DNA of 64,000 bases from Catellatospora sp. IY07-71 (GCF_018326265.1 NZ_AP023360.1:5799501-5863500); one strand, 5' to 3'; counted from the stretch's first letter, positions 16,256 to 24,762 are shown. Numbers and translations are program-made. Notes: generated by a model not told the origin, from the sequence alone.

Positions 16256-17052
16256 CCCGGGTCCTGATCACCAACGACGACGGCATCGACGCGCCGGGCC
16301 TGCACCGCCTGGCGCTGGCCGCGCACCAGGGCGGCTTCGACGTGGTGGTGGCCGCCCCGGCCCGTGACTCCAGCGGTGCCAGCGCCGCCGTCAGCGCCGT
16401 CGCGCAGGACGGCCGGGTCGTCGTCGACGAGCGCCGCCTGCCCGGCGTCGACGGCGTGCCCGCGTACGCCGTCACCGGCACCCCGGCGCTGGCCGCGCTG
16501 ATCGCCACCCGGGGCGCGTTCGGCGACCCGCCCGACGTGGTCCTGTCCGGCATCAACCGAGGCGCCAACGCAGGCCCCGCCGTGCTGCACTCCGGCACCG
16601 TCGGCGCCGCGCTGACCGGCGCCACGTACGGCTGCCACGGCCTGGCCGTGTCGCTGGACCTCGCCGACGGCGACCTGACCGACGACGACCGGCACTGGGA
16701 CACCGCCGCCGCGTACGCCGTGTCGCTGCTGCCGCTGCTGGCAGACCTGCCCCGCTCGACCGTGCTGAACCTGAACGTGCCCGACCTGCCCACCGAGCAG
16801 GTGCGGGGGCTGTGCCGGGCCCGGTTCGGCCGGTTCGGCCAGGTGCAGATGCGCATCGCCGAGCGCGGCACCGGCTTCGTGCGCACCGCGCTGGAGGACA
16901 CCGGCGCGCGCCTGGAGCCCGGCACCGACATGGCGCTGCTCGCCGACGGCTACGCCACGGTGACCCCGCTGCAGCCGCTCGGCGAGGCGAACGTCGAGCT
17001 GCCCGAGCTGCCCGAACCGGTCAGTGCGGCGCGGTCAGCGCCGGCAGCGTGA
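16252..17052 (+). CDS. surE: SurE-type 5'/3'-nucleotidase
   Basis: 266 aa. It would hydrolyse nucleoside monophosphates with a bound divalent metal. The metal site NDDG is at residues 8-11, the SSGASAAVS region follows near 37, and LSGINRGANAG with the following SGTVGAALTGA near 117 is the family's second signature. The ATG overlaps the upstream kinase stop as ATGA, so the pair is coupled. The last 32 bases overlap the convergent gene on the other strand. Confidence 0.88.
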   Translation: MTRVLITNDDGIDAPGLHRLALAAHQGGFDVVVAAPARDSSGASAAVSAVAQDGRVVVDERRLPGVDGVPAYAVTGTPALAALIATRGAFGDPPDVVLSGINRGANAGPAVLHSGTVGAALTGATYGCHGLAVSLDLADGDLTDDDRHWDTAAAYAVSLLPLLADLPRSTVLNLNVPDLPTEQVRGLCRARFGRFGQVQMRIAERGTGFVRTALEDTGARLEPGTDMALLADGYATVTPLQPLGEANVELPELPEPVSAARSAPAA

Positions 17053-17494
17053 TCAGAGCGCCGAAGCCGCAGCAGCACGCCACCGCGATGCCGACCAGCG
17101 TCACCACCATGATCAGGTAGTTGGACCACATGGCGAACGTGGCGGCGTCGTTGCCCTGCCCGTCGAGGACCCGGTTGCGCCACACCTGGAAGTCGAACGT
17201 GCGCGCCTGGGCCTCGCCGGGCTGCACGGTCACCGCCGTCTTCATGATCGGCACACCCATGAAGTCGGTCAGCCGCACCTCGAACGCCCCGGCGGGCACC
17301 GCCACGTGCCAGGTGCCCTCACCGGCGAACGGCACCTCCTGGCCGCCGATGCGCAGCCGGGCCGTGGAGGCGGCCGACACCAGGTAGGGCCCGCGGTTGA
17401 CGGTGAACACGAGCACGCCGCAGCCCGGCGGCGGGGTGATCGGCACCGGGTACGCGATGAACGGGACGATGGCACCTGGGGGGACGGGCAGCAT
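17021..17494 (-). CDS. Membrane-anchored protein of unknown function
   Basis: 157 aa. The first 105 residues look like a beta-rich soluble domain (VNRGPYLV, WHVAVPAGAFEVRLTDFMG), and a hydrophobic helix near the C-terminus (about 128-150, with CCCGFG) anchors it. The tail-anchored layout is clear; the function is not. Its 3' end overlaps surE by 32 bp. CAGGAT lies 6 nt before the ATG, so it may be another leaderless gene. Confidence 0.65.
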   Translation of the reverse strand: MLPVPPGAIVPFIAYPVPITPPPGCGVLVFTVNRGPYLVSAASTARLRIGGQEVPFAGEGTWHVAVPAGAFEVRLTDFMGVPIMKTAVTVQPGEAQARTFDFQVWRNRVLDGQGNDAATFAMWSNYLIMVVTLVGIAVACCCGFGALITLPALTAPH

Positions 17495-17540
17495 GCGGCG
17501 ATCCTGCCAGAGCGGATCGATCCGTGCTCGCCCCCGGAGG

Positions 17541-17849
17541 TCAGTGCGCCGGGTTCTGGGTGTACGGGCGGCGGCCCAGCTGGTGCCAGTGCGTCTCGGC
17601 GACGTCGACGCCGAAGTGCCGGGCCGCCGCCTGGATGTTGGCGAACGCGAGGTCGCGCTGGTCGTCGTTGACGCCCTTGACCTGGTCGAAGCGGGCCAGC
17701 GCGTTGCGCACGTGCTCGGCGTCGGTCAGCGGCAGCTTGTGCTTGGCCGGGAACGCGAACACGGTCTCGGGCAGCCGGTTCTTCTCCGCGGTGCTCAGCT
17801 CGCCCTCGACCTCGTACGGCCGCCAGGTGGTGTCAGCATGAGACGTCAT
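17541..17849 (-). CDS. DUF6582 domain-containing protein
   Basis: 102 aa from the ATG at 17849. LSTAEKNRLPETVFAFPAKH followed by LPLTDAEHVRNALARFDQV and AARHFGV matches the DUF6582 pattern, which I have seen on its own and in phage-related proteins. No activity is known to me. An in-frame GTG at 17867 would add six residues; I prefer 17849 because AAGGGG stands just before it, though the spacing is short. Confidence 0.75.
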   Translation of the reverse strand: MTSHADTTWRPYEVEGELSTAEKNRLPETVFAFPAKHKLPLTDAEHVRNALARFDQVKGVNDDQRDLAFANIQAAARHFGVDVAETHWHQLGRRPYTQNPAH

Positions 17850-17925
17850 GCCCCTTTTCGTACCCACGGCCTGCTCAGCCGCAAACAGACCTTGATACCG
17901 GCCCGGTCAACGCCGGCCCCCACGG

Positions 17926-19524
17926 TCAGCGATGTCTTCCGCCGAGCCTGCCCAGCCCGACGCGTACGGCCTCCAGCCTGTCGGCCAGGCCGGTATCGGC
18001 CGCCCGCACCGCCAGCAGGTCGGCGCGTAGGTCGAGTGCCTGGGACCACATGACCGCTCGCGCGTGCTCTAGCAGCTCGGGTGCCAGATACGGCTTGCCC
18101 ACCAGGATTGCGCAGGCCGCGGCCTCTCCGCCGACGCCGTCGAACCGGCCCAGGACGAACTCGCTGTCGACCTCGTGCACGCCGCGCCACGCTGCCAGCG
18201 GCAGCAGCTGGATCGCACGCTGGTATGCATCTACCGCATCGGAATATCGGCCCACGTAGGCTGCGATGTCACCGAGCGCGGATGCGGCCTTGGCACGGGT
18301 GCCGACGGGCGCGCGGACGATGGTGGTCGCCTCACCCAGCGCGGACATGGCTTGCTCCGCGCCGTCGCCGCTGTCGTCGGCAGCAAGATAAGACTGGAAT
18401 TGAACCAGTCCCAGAATAGCGAGATAGTGAGCCCGGTCCGCGTTACCCGCCGGTGTCAGTTCGACCGCGCGCCATGCGGCCGTGAGGGCATCGTCGAGGT
18501 CCGTCCGCCGGCCGGTCTCCATGTAACTCTTCACCAGGTCATGCGCCAGATTACTGAACCTGCCTGCCGCATCCGCTACCGAGGCTGCCTCGGCAACGGC
18601 GTCACGTCGGCGCTCGATCGCATTCCGGAGATCGCGTATGTCATTCGTCGCCCCGAAGCGGGCTTCCCGCGCGTTAGCCAGCGCCTCCAGGTAGGCCGCC
18701 CGGTAATGGTGCCCGTGGCGGGTGATCGCGACCGCCTCGTTCGCCAGCGCGATCGCTCGGTCGATTTCGTCCAGGGGCGCTGAGTCCGCCACATCGGTGT
18801 ACATACGGCGCAGGAACCGCACGCGGAGTGCGTCGCTGAGATCGACGAGGAAGCGCCCGCGCAGCGGATGTCCGGAAGGTGCATGGGACAGCGCCCGCTC
18901 GGCGAACCGAATCGCATCGTCAAGGTCGCCGACAGCACCCAAAGCGTCGTATCGCGCCACGAGCGCCTTGGACACGCTGGCGAAGCTGTTGCCGATCTCC
19001 GGGTCTTCGGGATCGGCAAAGTAGCCGGCCATCGTGCCGAGTCTGATCGCGCGGTCGACGTCGTCGATTGCGCCGGTCCGCAGGAATCGCAGCAGCAACG
19101 CGTACGAAAGACTCCCATGCGAAGCCGCACGGTAGCCCGGGTCAGGGTCGGCCAAGGCGCACTGATATGCGTCGATGGCCTCGTCGAGGTATGCCGGCTC
19201 GGCGGTCAGCTCGAACTGCCGCCCGAGGGCGTTTCCCAGGCTGACGTAGGACTGAGCGTCCCCACCACCATCGACCGCAGTGCGGGCAAGCGACACCGCC
19301 TCGTCGATATCGTCGTAGTCGCCTTCGCGTTCACTGCGAACCATCAGCGCCGTGGACAGCGTGCCGAGTATCTCGCGGCGAAGGGGGTGGTGGAGGTGGA
19401 CCACTCGGAATGCCTGCCGCAGGAGCGCAATCGCCTCGTTCAGCGCCCGAGGATCATATTCGCGCCCCAAACCGCCCAGCAGGGTAGCGGCTCTGATATA
19501 GAGATCGAGCGGATTGCCGGGCAC
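17926..19524 (-). CDS. TPR-repeat protein, probable CHAT protein lacking its CHAT domain
   Basis: 532 aa made of about eleven helical TPR-like units. Recurring ALNEAIALLRQAF, YLDEAIDAYQCAL, DLDDAIRFAERAL and DLDDALTAAWRAV match the solenoid of actinobacterial TPR-CHAT proteins. The C-terminal LLEHARAVMWSQALDLRADL is the segment that normally leads into the CHAT (caspase-like) domain, but the frame stops about 40 residues later. No CHAT remnant follows before the next gene at 17849. The gene has more A and T than its neighbours and lies beside an IS-disrupted gene. It starts with GTG after GGGGAA. It could still be translated as a TPR scaffold. Confidence 0.7.
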   Translation of the reverse strand: MPGNPLDLYIRAATLLGGLGREYDPRALNEAIALLRQAFRVVHLHHPLRREILGTLSTALMVRSEREGDYDDIDEAVSLARTAVDGGGDAQSYVSLGNALGRQFELTAEPAYLDEAIDAYQCALADPDPGYRAASHGSLSYALLLRFLRTGAIDDVDRAIRLGTMAGYFADPEDPEIGNSFASVSKALVARYDALGAVGDLDDAIRFAERALSHAPSGHPLRGRFLVDLSDALRVRFLRRMYTDVADSAPLDEIDRAIALANEAVAITRHGHHYRAAYLEALANAREARFGATNDIRDLRNAIERRRDAVAEAASVADAAGRFSNLAHDLVKSYMETGRRTDLDDALTAAWRAVELTPAGNADRAHYLAILGLVQFQSYLAADDSGDGAEQAMSALGEATTIVRAPVGTRAKAASALGDIAAYVGRYSDAVDAYQRAIQLLPLAAWRGVHEVDSEFVLGRFDGVGGEAAACAILVGKPYLAPELLEHARAVMWSQALDLRADLLAVRAADTGLADRLEAVRVGLGRLGGRHR

Positions 19525-19825
19525 ACTTCCCCGTTTCCTGGTCTGAGCTCGCAGGCGACTGGAGCCGACAACGCGATCGGCGATCTCCCGGCCGGAAAGG
19601 CTGCCGGCTCACATCGCGCACCGAAGGCCGGTCTGACGTCATGATCGGCGAGGCGAGCCTGTCACTTACTCCTGATCCAGCCTTTGCCGGAGCAGCCCGC
19701 ACAGGTCACGCTGCGCAGTCCTCCGCCAAGCCCGTTGCACTCCGGGCACGTTCTGCCGAGAAAGGTACGGCTGCCTTCGCACACCCGGCAGACGATGACC
19801 TTTCCCACGACCTTCTCGCCATTGC

Positions 19826-19828
19826 ACT
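19826..19828. repeat. 3-bp target-site duplication ACT, left copy
   Basis: ACT directly before the left terminal repeat matches ACT at 20754-20756 directly after the right terminal repeat. Confidence 0.8.
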
Positions 19829-19847
19829 GAGGTCATTTCATCCTGAT
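19829..19847 (+). repeat. IS left terminal inverted repeat, 19 bp
   Basis: Exact reverse complement of 20735-20753. Confidence 0.92.
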
Positions 19848-19957
19848 GGATGTGGATGTCTCAGGTTGATCAACTGAGCGTGGGGATGTGGGCCATGAAG
19901 TGAAGCTCCCGATAGGACTGGGGTTACCACACCAACCAGTACCAGCAGGAGCTTCAG

Positions 19958-20749
19958 TTGCTAACCTACCGCGCCCCGGTCCCGGGACTGTCGACGCCCC
20001 ACCTGGAGTTCCTCACCGGCCTGCTGGCCGAGCACCGCAGGCAGAGCGGCTGCCGGTGGCGCAAGCTGTCACCCGCTCGGCAGGCGCTGCTGGTCCTGGT
20101 CCACCTGCGCTGCGGGGACAGCCTCGCCCAGCTTGCGGTCTCGTTCGAGGTCTCGCCGGCCACCTGCTACCGGTACGTCGGTGAGGCGGTGGCACTGCTG
20201 GCAGCTCGGGCACCGTCCCTGGAAGAGGCCTTGGCCGGACGGCGCGGGAAGGTGACGATCCTGGACGGCACGATCATCACGACGTTCCGGGTGCGCTGGA
20301 CCAGCGCGCACAAACTGTGGTGGGTGCACCGCAAGCGCACCTACGGCGTCAACCTGCAGGCCCTCGCGGGTGAAACCGGGAACCTGCTGTGGATCTCCGA
20401 CGGGCTGCCCGGCTCGACCCATGACCTGACCGCCGCGCGCCGACACGGCGTGGTCGACGCCGCCGTCCGGCACGGCCTGCAGTTCTGGGCCGACCGCGGC
20501 TACCAGGGCGAGGCACCCACCCTGATCACCCCGGTCAGGGCCGGCAAGGACAAGCCCCTGATCCCGGCCGCGACGGCGTACAACCGCCGCCACGCCGCCG
20601 TCCGGGCACCCGGCGAGCGCGGCTTCGCCACGCTCAAGTGCTGGCAGATCCTCACCCGTGTCCGCTGCACCGTCAGCAAGATCGGCGTCATCGCGCGGGC
20701 CATCCTGGCCCTACACCACGCGACATCGACGCCAATCAGGATGAAATGA
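19958..20749 (+). CDS. IS5-family (DDE_4) transposase
   Basis: 263 aa. The N-terminal part is a helix-turn-helix of the DDE-endonuclease group (LAQLAVSFEVSPATCYRYVG). The catalytic domain begins with VTILDGTII (first Asp), then DGLPGSTHDLTAA and FWADRGYQG (second Asp), and ends with GERGFATLKCWQIL (catalytic Glu). It would cut and rejoin the element's ends. The start is TTG with CAGGAG 7 nt upstream. The stop codon lies within the right terminal repeat. Confidence 0.9.
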   Translation: MLTYRAPVPGLSTPHLEFLTGLLAEHRRQSGCRWRKLSPARQALLVLVHLRCGDSLAQLAVSFEVSPATCYRYVGEAVALLAARAPSLEEALAGRRGKVTILDGTIITTFRVRWTSAHKLWWVHRKRTYGVNLQALAGETGNLLWISDGLPGSTHDLTAARRHGVVDAAVRHGLQFWADRGYQGEAPTLITPVRAGKDKPLIPAATAYNRRHAAVRAPGERGFATLKCWQILTRVRCTVSKIGVIARAILALHHATSTPIRMK

Positions 20750-20753
20750 CCTC
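20735..20753 (-). repeat. IS right terminal inverted repeat, 19 bp
   Basis: Exact reverse complement of 19829-19847; it contains the end of the transposase gene. Confidence 0.92.
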
Positions 20754-20756
20754 ACT
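20754..20756. repeat. 3-bp target-site duplication ACT, right copy
   Basis: Second copy of the target duplication; excision of the element with one copy restores the disrupted reading frame. Confidence 0.8.
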
Positions 20757-21035
20757 GAGGGCAGGTTCGACGAGGCCCGTTGATAGCCCGGCTGATCCCC
20801 CGGCCCATGAGGTAGAACAATCCCGCCGCAGCGCCGAAAGCGGCGGCATCGCTGGCACCGAACTCGTTATCGGGCCGATCAGGATCCTCAGGCATCTGCG
20901 TCTCCTTAGATATATGCAGATGCTCCGAAGAATGGTGCTGACGTTGTATCGGCCGATCGGCCCGACTACACCGCGAAACTGTGGGCCCGGTGTCGAGGGC
21001 GCACGTCACAGGCGGCTCTACCGGCCTTCCTTGGG

Positions 21036-23243
21036 TCACATCATCAGCTGGTCGATGGTGATGGGCAGGGCGCGCAGGCGGCGGCCGGTGGCGTGGAAAA
21101 CCGCGTTGCCGATCGCGGCCGGTATGCCGACCAGGCCGATCTCTCCCGCGCCCTTGGTCCCGGCCGGGCTGAACCGGTCGGGCCCGCCCGCGAACAGGAC
21201 CTCGATGTCGGGCACGTCCGCGCACGAGGCGATCAGGTAGTCGCCGAACGTCCCGTTGGCGACCCGCCCGGTGCCCGGGTCGGTCACCGTCTCCTCGAAC
21301 AGCGCCATGCCGATGCCGCCGACGGTCCCGCCGATGATCTGGCTGCGGGCCAGTTTCGGGTTCAGGACCCGCCCGCAGTCGGTGACGGTGACGATGCGGC
21401 GCACCCGCAGCCGCCCGATCATCGGGTCGATCGCGACCTCGGCGAACCGGGCCCCGAACCCGCCGGCCTGGTGCATCCCCGCCTCGGCGGAGTCGGGCAG
21501 CCGCGTGTGCCCCTCGGCGGACAGCTGTGTCAGCTCGGCGGCGGCGAGCAGCTGCGCGAACGACGTGCGCGCCGACGGGTCGGCGGAGCGGGACAGACCG
21601 CCGTCACGGCAGGTGACCTCGTCCGGGCCCGCGCCGTGCAGCGGCGAGTCGGGACCGGCCAGGTCCAGCAGCGAGCCGCGCAGGTTCGCGGCGGCGTCCT
21701 GCAGCGCCGCCGACAGCGACGAGGCCAGCCCGGAGCCGCCGGACTGGGCGGCGTCGGGCAGGTCGCTGTCGCCCAGCTGCAGGTCGATCTGCCGGGGCTG
21801 CAGCCCGAGCAGGTCCGCGGCCACCTGGGTCAGGATCGTGTACGTGCCGGTGCCGATGTCGGTCCCGGCGGTGCGCACCGCGGCGGTCCCGTCGGCGTAC
21901 ACCGTGATCCGGGCGGTGGACACGGGCAGGTAGGCGCCGTAGAACGCGGTGGCCATGCCCCAGCCGACGAGCAGGTGCCCGTCGCGGGTGGCCGAGGGCC
22001 GCGGGTCGCGCCGCGCCCACCCGAACACCTCCGCGCCGACCTTGCAGCACTCGATCAGGGCGTTGCTGGACCAGGGCAGGCCGCTGCCGGGGTGCGTGTC
22101 GGCGGAGATGTTGCGCAGCCGCAGCTCCAGCGGGTCCATGCCCAGTTCGTAGGCGAGTTCGTCCATGGCGGTCTCGATGGCCCAGTTGCCCTCGGCCTCG
22201 CCGGGGCCGCGCATCGCCGACGGGTAGCGGCGGTTGAGCCGCACGGTCCGCTCGACGGTGGCGACGTTCGGGCACGCGTACACCTGCCCGGTCGCGGACG
22301 TGAGCAGCCCCAGCGCGGGCTTGTCGAGCGAGGCCAGGGACACGGCCCGGTGCTCGATCGCGGTGAGCGTGCCGTCGCGGCGGGCGGCCAGGCGCACCCG
22401 GTGCTCGGTGTCGGGCCGGTGCCCGACCAGCTTGAACATCTGCGGCCGGGTCAGCATCAGTTTCACCGGCCGGCCCAGGGCGCGGGCGGCGCCGGCGGCG
22501 AGCATCTTGTACGGCCACGGGATGAGCCCGGCCCCGAACCCGCCGCCCAGGTACGGCGCGTGCACCCGTACGCCCGACTCGGGCACGCCGAACATCGCGG
22601 CGAGGGTTTTGCGGACGTTGACCGGCCACTGGGTCGAGTCGTGGAAGTCGAGGTGGTCGCCGTCCCACGCGGCGACGGCGCCCATCAGCCCGAGCGGGTT
22701 GTTGACGTTCTCCGCCGTGGTGTAGGTCGCGCCGACGCGCACGTCGGCCTGCGCCCAGCCGGCCTCGGTGTCGCCGCGGTGCGTGTCGGGCAGGTACGGC
22801 AGCGGCTCCTCGACGCCGTGGGCCGGGTCGAGCAGCGCCGCCTCGGGCGCGTACGTGATCTCGATGAGCCGCGCGGCCTCGGCGGCCTGCTGGATCGTGT
22901 CGGCGACGACGAGGGCGACCTCCTGGCCGTGGAAGGCGACCCGGCCGTCCTGCAGCGGCGCGGGCGGCGCCTCCCCGAACGCGACCTGCGGCCCGGCGTT
23001 CAGGCGCGGGAAGTTCTCGTGGGTGAACACGGCGCGCACCCCGGGCAGGGTCAGCAGCGCGCTCGTGTCGACCTTCGTGACGGACCCGGCGGCGATCGTC
23101 GCGGTGACCACCATCGCGTGCAGCATCCCGGGCAGTGTCACATCGCCGGAGTAGGGCGCGGTGCCGGTGACCTTGTGCGGCCCGTCGACGCGGTCGACGC
23201 CCTGCCCGACCCAGCCTGCGGTGCGTGCCTGTACGGCGGTCAT
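21036..23243 (-). CDS. Molybdenum hydroxylase large subunit (xanthine dehydrogenase family)
   Basis: 735 aa. It carries the molybdopterin cofactor and the active site of a three-subunit hydroxylase. Residues 1-125 form the first a/b hammerhead domain (VDGPHKVTGTAPYSGDV). The cofactor-binding motif YLGGGFGAGLIPWPYKM is near 190, MRGPGEAEGNWAIE near 325, and the catalytic glutamate is in TKGAGEIGLVGIPAAIG near the C-terminus. The length fits PaoC/YagR-type subunits (about 730 aa). The ATG overlaps the FAD subunit stop by 4 bp. The substrate is probably an aldehyde or N-heterocycle and cannot be read from sequence. Confidence 0.88.
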   Translation of the reverse strand: MTAVQARTAGWVGQGVDRVDGPHKVTGTAPYSGDVTLPGMLHAMVVTATIAAGSVTKVDTSALLTLPGVRAVFTHENFPRLNAGPQVAFGEAPPAPLQDGRVAFHGQEVALVVADTIQQAAEAARLIEITYAPEAALLDPAHGVEEPLPYLPDTHRGDTEAGWAQADVRVGATYTTAENVNNPLGLMGAVAAWDGDHLDFHDSTQWPVNVRKTLAAMFGVPESGVRVHAPYLGGGFGAGLIPWPYKMLAAGAARALGRPVKLMLTRPQMFKLVGHRPDTEHRVRLAARRDGTLTAIEHRAVSLASLDKPALGLLTSATGQVYACPNVATVERTVRLNRRYPSAMRGPGEAEGNWAIETAMDELAYELGMDPLELRLRNISADTHPGSGLPWSSNALIECCKVGAEVFGWARRDPRPSATRDGHLLVGWGMATAFYGAYLPVSTARITVYADGTAAVRTAGTDIGTGTYTILTQVAADLLGLQPRQIDLQLGDSDLPDAAQSGGSGLASSLSAALQDAAANLRGSLLDLAGPDSPLHGAGPDEVTCRDGGLSRSADPSARTSFAQLLAAAELTQLSAEGHTRLPDSAEAGMHQAGGFGARFAEVAIDPMIGRLRVRRIVTVTDCGRVLNPKLARSQIIGGTVGGIGMALFEETVTDPGTGRVANGTFGDYLIASCADVPDIEVLFAGGPDRFSPAGTKGAGEIGLVGIPAAIGNAVFHATGRRLRALPITIDQLMM

Positions 23244-24232
23244 GTGCTCGCCTCCGTCGTCATCGCCAGCAGTTGCCTGGTCAGCGTCGCCACCGCCAGG
23301 TCGACCTTGAACGCGGTGCCGGGCAGGGTGTACGCCCCCGCGACGGTGGCCCGCCCGGCCTGCTCGAACCGGACCGGGTCGACGTGCGTGCCGCGCAGCA
23401 TCTCCTCGGCCTGCCGGGCCCGCCACGGCACCGACCCGACGCCGCCGAGCGCGATGCGGACGTCGGCGATCAGGTCGCCGTCCATGAGCACCGCGACCGC
23501 GGCCGAGCACAGCGCGAACTCGTACGACGCCCGGTCGCGGACCTTCAGGTAGCCCGAGCGCCACCCGGCGGGCAGCAGCGGCACGTCCACGGCGGTGACC
23601 AGCTCGCCGTGGGTGAGCACGTGCTCGATCGACGGGCCCTCGTCGGCGCGGACCCAGAGTTCGGTCAGCGGGACGTGCCGCTGCCCGCCGGGACCGGCGA
23701 CCAGGGCCTGCGCGTCGACGGCGACCAGCGGCACGGCCACGTCGGAGGCGTGCAGGGCCACGCACCGCTCGTCGACGCCGAGGATGGCGTGCATCCGGGC
23801 GGTGTCGTCGACGGCGGCGCAGCCGGAGTCGGGGCTGCGCCGGTTGCACGCCGACACGCTCGGGTCGCGGAAGTAGCGGCAGCGGGTGCGCTGCAGCAGG
23901 TTCCCGCCGATGGTGGCCATGTTGCGCAGCTGCACCGACGCCCCGGCCAGCAGCGCCTCCCGCACCATCAGCAGCCGCTGCGCGACGACCGGTTCGGCGG
24001 CGAGCTGCTCCATCGTGGTGAGCGCGCCGACGCGCATGAGCTGTCCCTCGACCAGGATGCCGCGCAGCGGCAGCCGGGTGATGTCGACCAGCCGGTCGGG
24101 GGTCCACACCCCGTCCTTCATCAGGTCCAGCTGGGTGGTGCCGCCTGCCAGGAACGCGGCCTGCGGGTCGGCGGCGACCGCGGCGATGGCCTGGGCGACG
24201 TCGGCGGGCCGCTCGTAGACGAAGGCGCGCAT
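23240..24232 (-). CDS. Molybdenum hydroxylase FAD subunit with extra iron-sulfur cysteines
   Basis: 330 aa of the CoxM/PaoB type. It passes electrons between the iron-sulfur subunit and an acceptor through FAD. The FAD motifs AFLAGGTTQLDLMK (about 27-40) and ATIGGNLLQRTRCRYF (about 105-120) are present. An insert after it contains four cysteines (TRCRYFRD, SACNRRSPDSGCAA), as in the [4Fe-4S]-binding insert of E. coli PaoB. The gene overlaps the large subunit by 4 bp (ATGA) and the small subunit by 1 bp. Confidence 0.87.
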   Translation of the reverse strand: MRAFVYERPADVAQAIAAVAADPQAAFLAGGTTQLDLMKDGVWTPDRLVDITRLPLRGILVEGQLMRVGALTTMEQLAAEPVVAQRLLMVREALLAGASVQLRNMATIGGNLLQRTRCRYFRDPSVSACNRRSPDSGCAAVDDTARMHAILGVDERCVALHASDVAVPLVAVDAQALVAGPGGQRHVPLTELWVRADEGPSIEHVLTHGELVTAVDVPLLPAGWRSGYLKVRDRASYEFALCSAAVAVLMDGDLIADVRIALGGVGSVPWRARQAEEMLRGTHVDPVRFEQAGRATVAGAYTLPGTAFKVDLAVATLTRQLLAMTTEAST

Positions 24233-24762
24233 CACGCACCGCCCTCGGCCTGCCGCGCGGCGACGTCGCGGATCGCGGCGACGATGTTGTCGTACGCCCC
24301 GCAGCGGCACAGGTTGCCCGACATGTACTCGCGGATGTCGGCGTCGCTGCCGGTGCGGCCGGGTTCGCGCAGCAGGCACGCGGCGGACATGAGCTGGCCG
24401 GGGGTGCAGAAGCCGCACTGGAACGCGTCGTGGCGCAGGAACGCCTCCTGCAGCGGGTGCAGGCCCAGCTCCCCGGCGAGGCCTTCGACGGTGGTGACGG
24501 TGCGCCCGTCGACCTGGGCGGCGAGCATCAGGCAGGACAGCACCCGGTTGCCGTCGACGTGCACCGTGCACGCGCCGCAGGCGCCCTGGTCGCAGCCGCG
24601 TTTGGTGCCGGTGAGCCCGGCCGTGTCGCGCAGCGCCTCGAGCAGGGTGGTGCGGGTGTCGACGCGCCACTGCTGCGGGACGCCGTTGACGACGGTGAGG
24701 ATGTCGACGACGTACTGATCCTGCGCCGATGGGGCACGTGCGGTCGTTCGGGTGGTTTTCAT
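24232..24762 (-). CDS. Molybdenum hydroxylase [2Fe-2S] subunit
   Basis: 176 aa. The N-terminal plant-type ferredoxin domain carries GCDQGACGACTVHV plus a later SCL cysteine for the first cluster. The C-terminal helical domain carries QCGFCTPGQ and GNLCRCGAY for the second. It is the first gene of the operon on this strand. E. coli PaoA has a twin-arginine signal; here the N-terminus (MKTTRTTARAPS) shows none, so the complex is probably cytoplasmic. No XdhC- or PaoD-type maturation factor is encoded next to it. Confidence 0.9.
   Translation of the reverse strand: MKTTRTTARAPSAQDQYVVDILTVVNGVPQQWRVDTRTTLLEALRDTAGLTGTKRGCDQGACGACTVHVDGNRVLSCLMLAAQVDGRTVTTVEGLAGELGLHPLQEAFLRHDAFQCGFCTPGQLMSAACLLREPGRTGSDADIREYMSGNLCRCGAYDNIVAAIRDVAARQAEGGA

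Larger units (their letters stand above)
19829..20753 (+). mobile_element. IS5-like insertion sequence, 925 bp
   Basis: Perfect 19-bp terminal inverted repeats (19829-19847 and 20735-20753, outer end GAGGTCATTTC) enclose a single transposase gene. The flanking 3-bp duplication ACT shows that it arrived by transposition. It has disrupted a zinc-ribbon gene. The ends, transposase and coding frame are all intact, so the insertion is recent and the element is probably still active. Confidence 0.93.
19662..20895 (-). pseudogene. DnaJ-type zinc-ribbon protein gene, interrupted by an IS
   Basis: The gene reads leftward from the ATG at 20895 (AAGGAG upstream) to 20754, is broken by the element at 19829-20753, and resumes at 19825 to a TGA at 19662. 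Removing the element and one copy of the 3-bp duplication restores one frame of 101 aa. The restored protein has an acidic N-terminus, a short hydrophobic stretch (about 17-37) and four CxxCxGxG-like repeats: CPQCNGEK, CRVCEGSR, CPECNGLG and CAGCSGKG, as in the cysteine-rich domain of DnaJ. There is no J domain. It lies 137 bp upstream of the TPR gene on the same strand, so they may once have been one unit. Confidence 0.9.

Noticed and set aside
19641-19877. 78-codon plus-strand frame beside the IS
   Set aside because: It runs antisense to the zinc-ribbon fragment and crosses the left terminal repeat, so it did not exist before the insertion.
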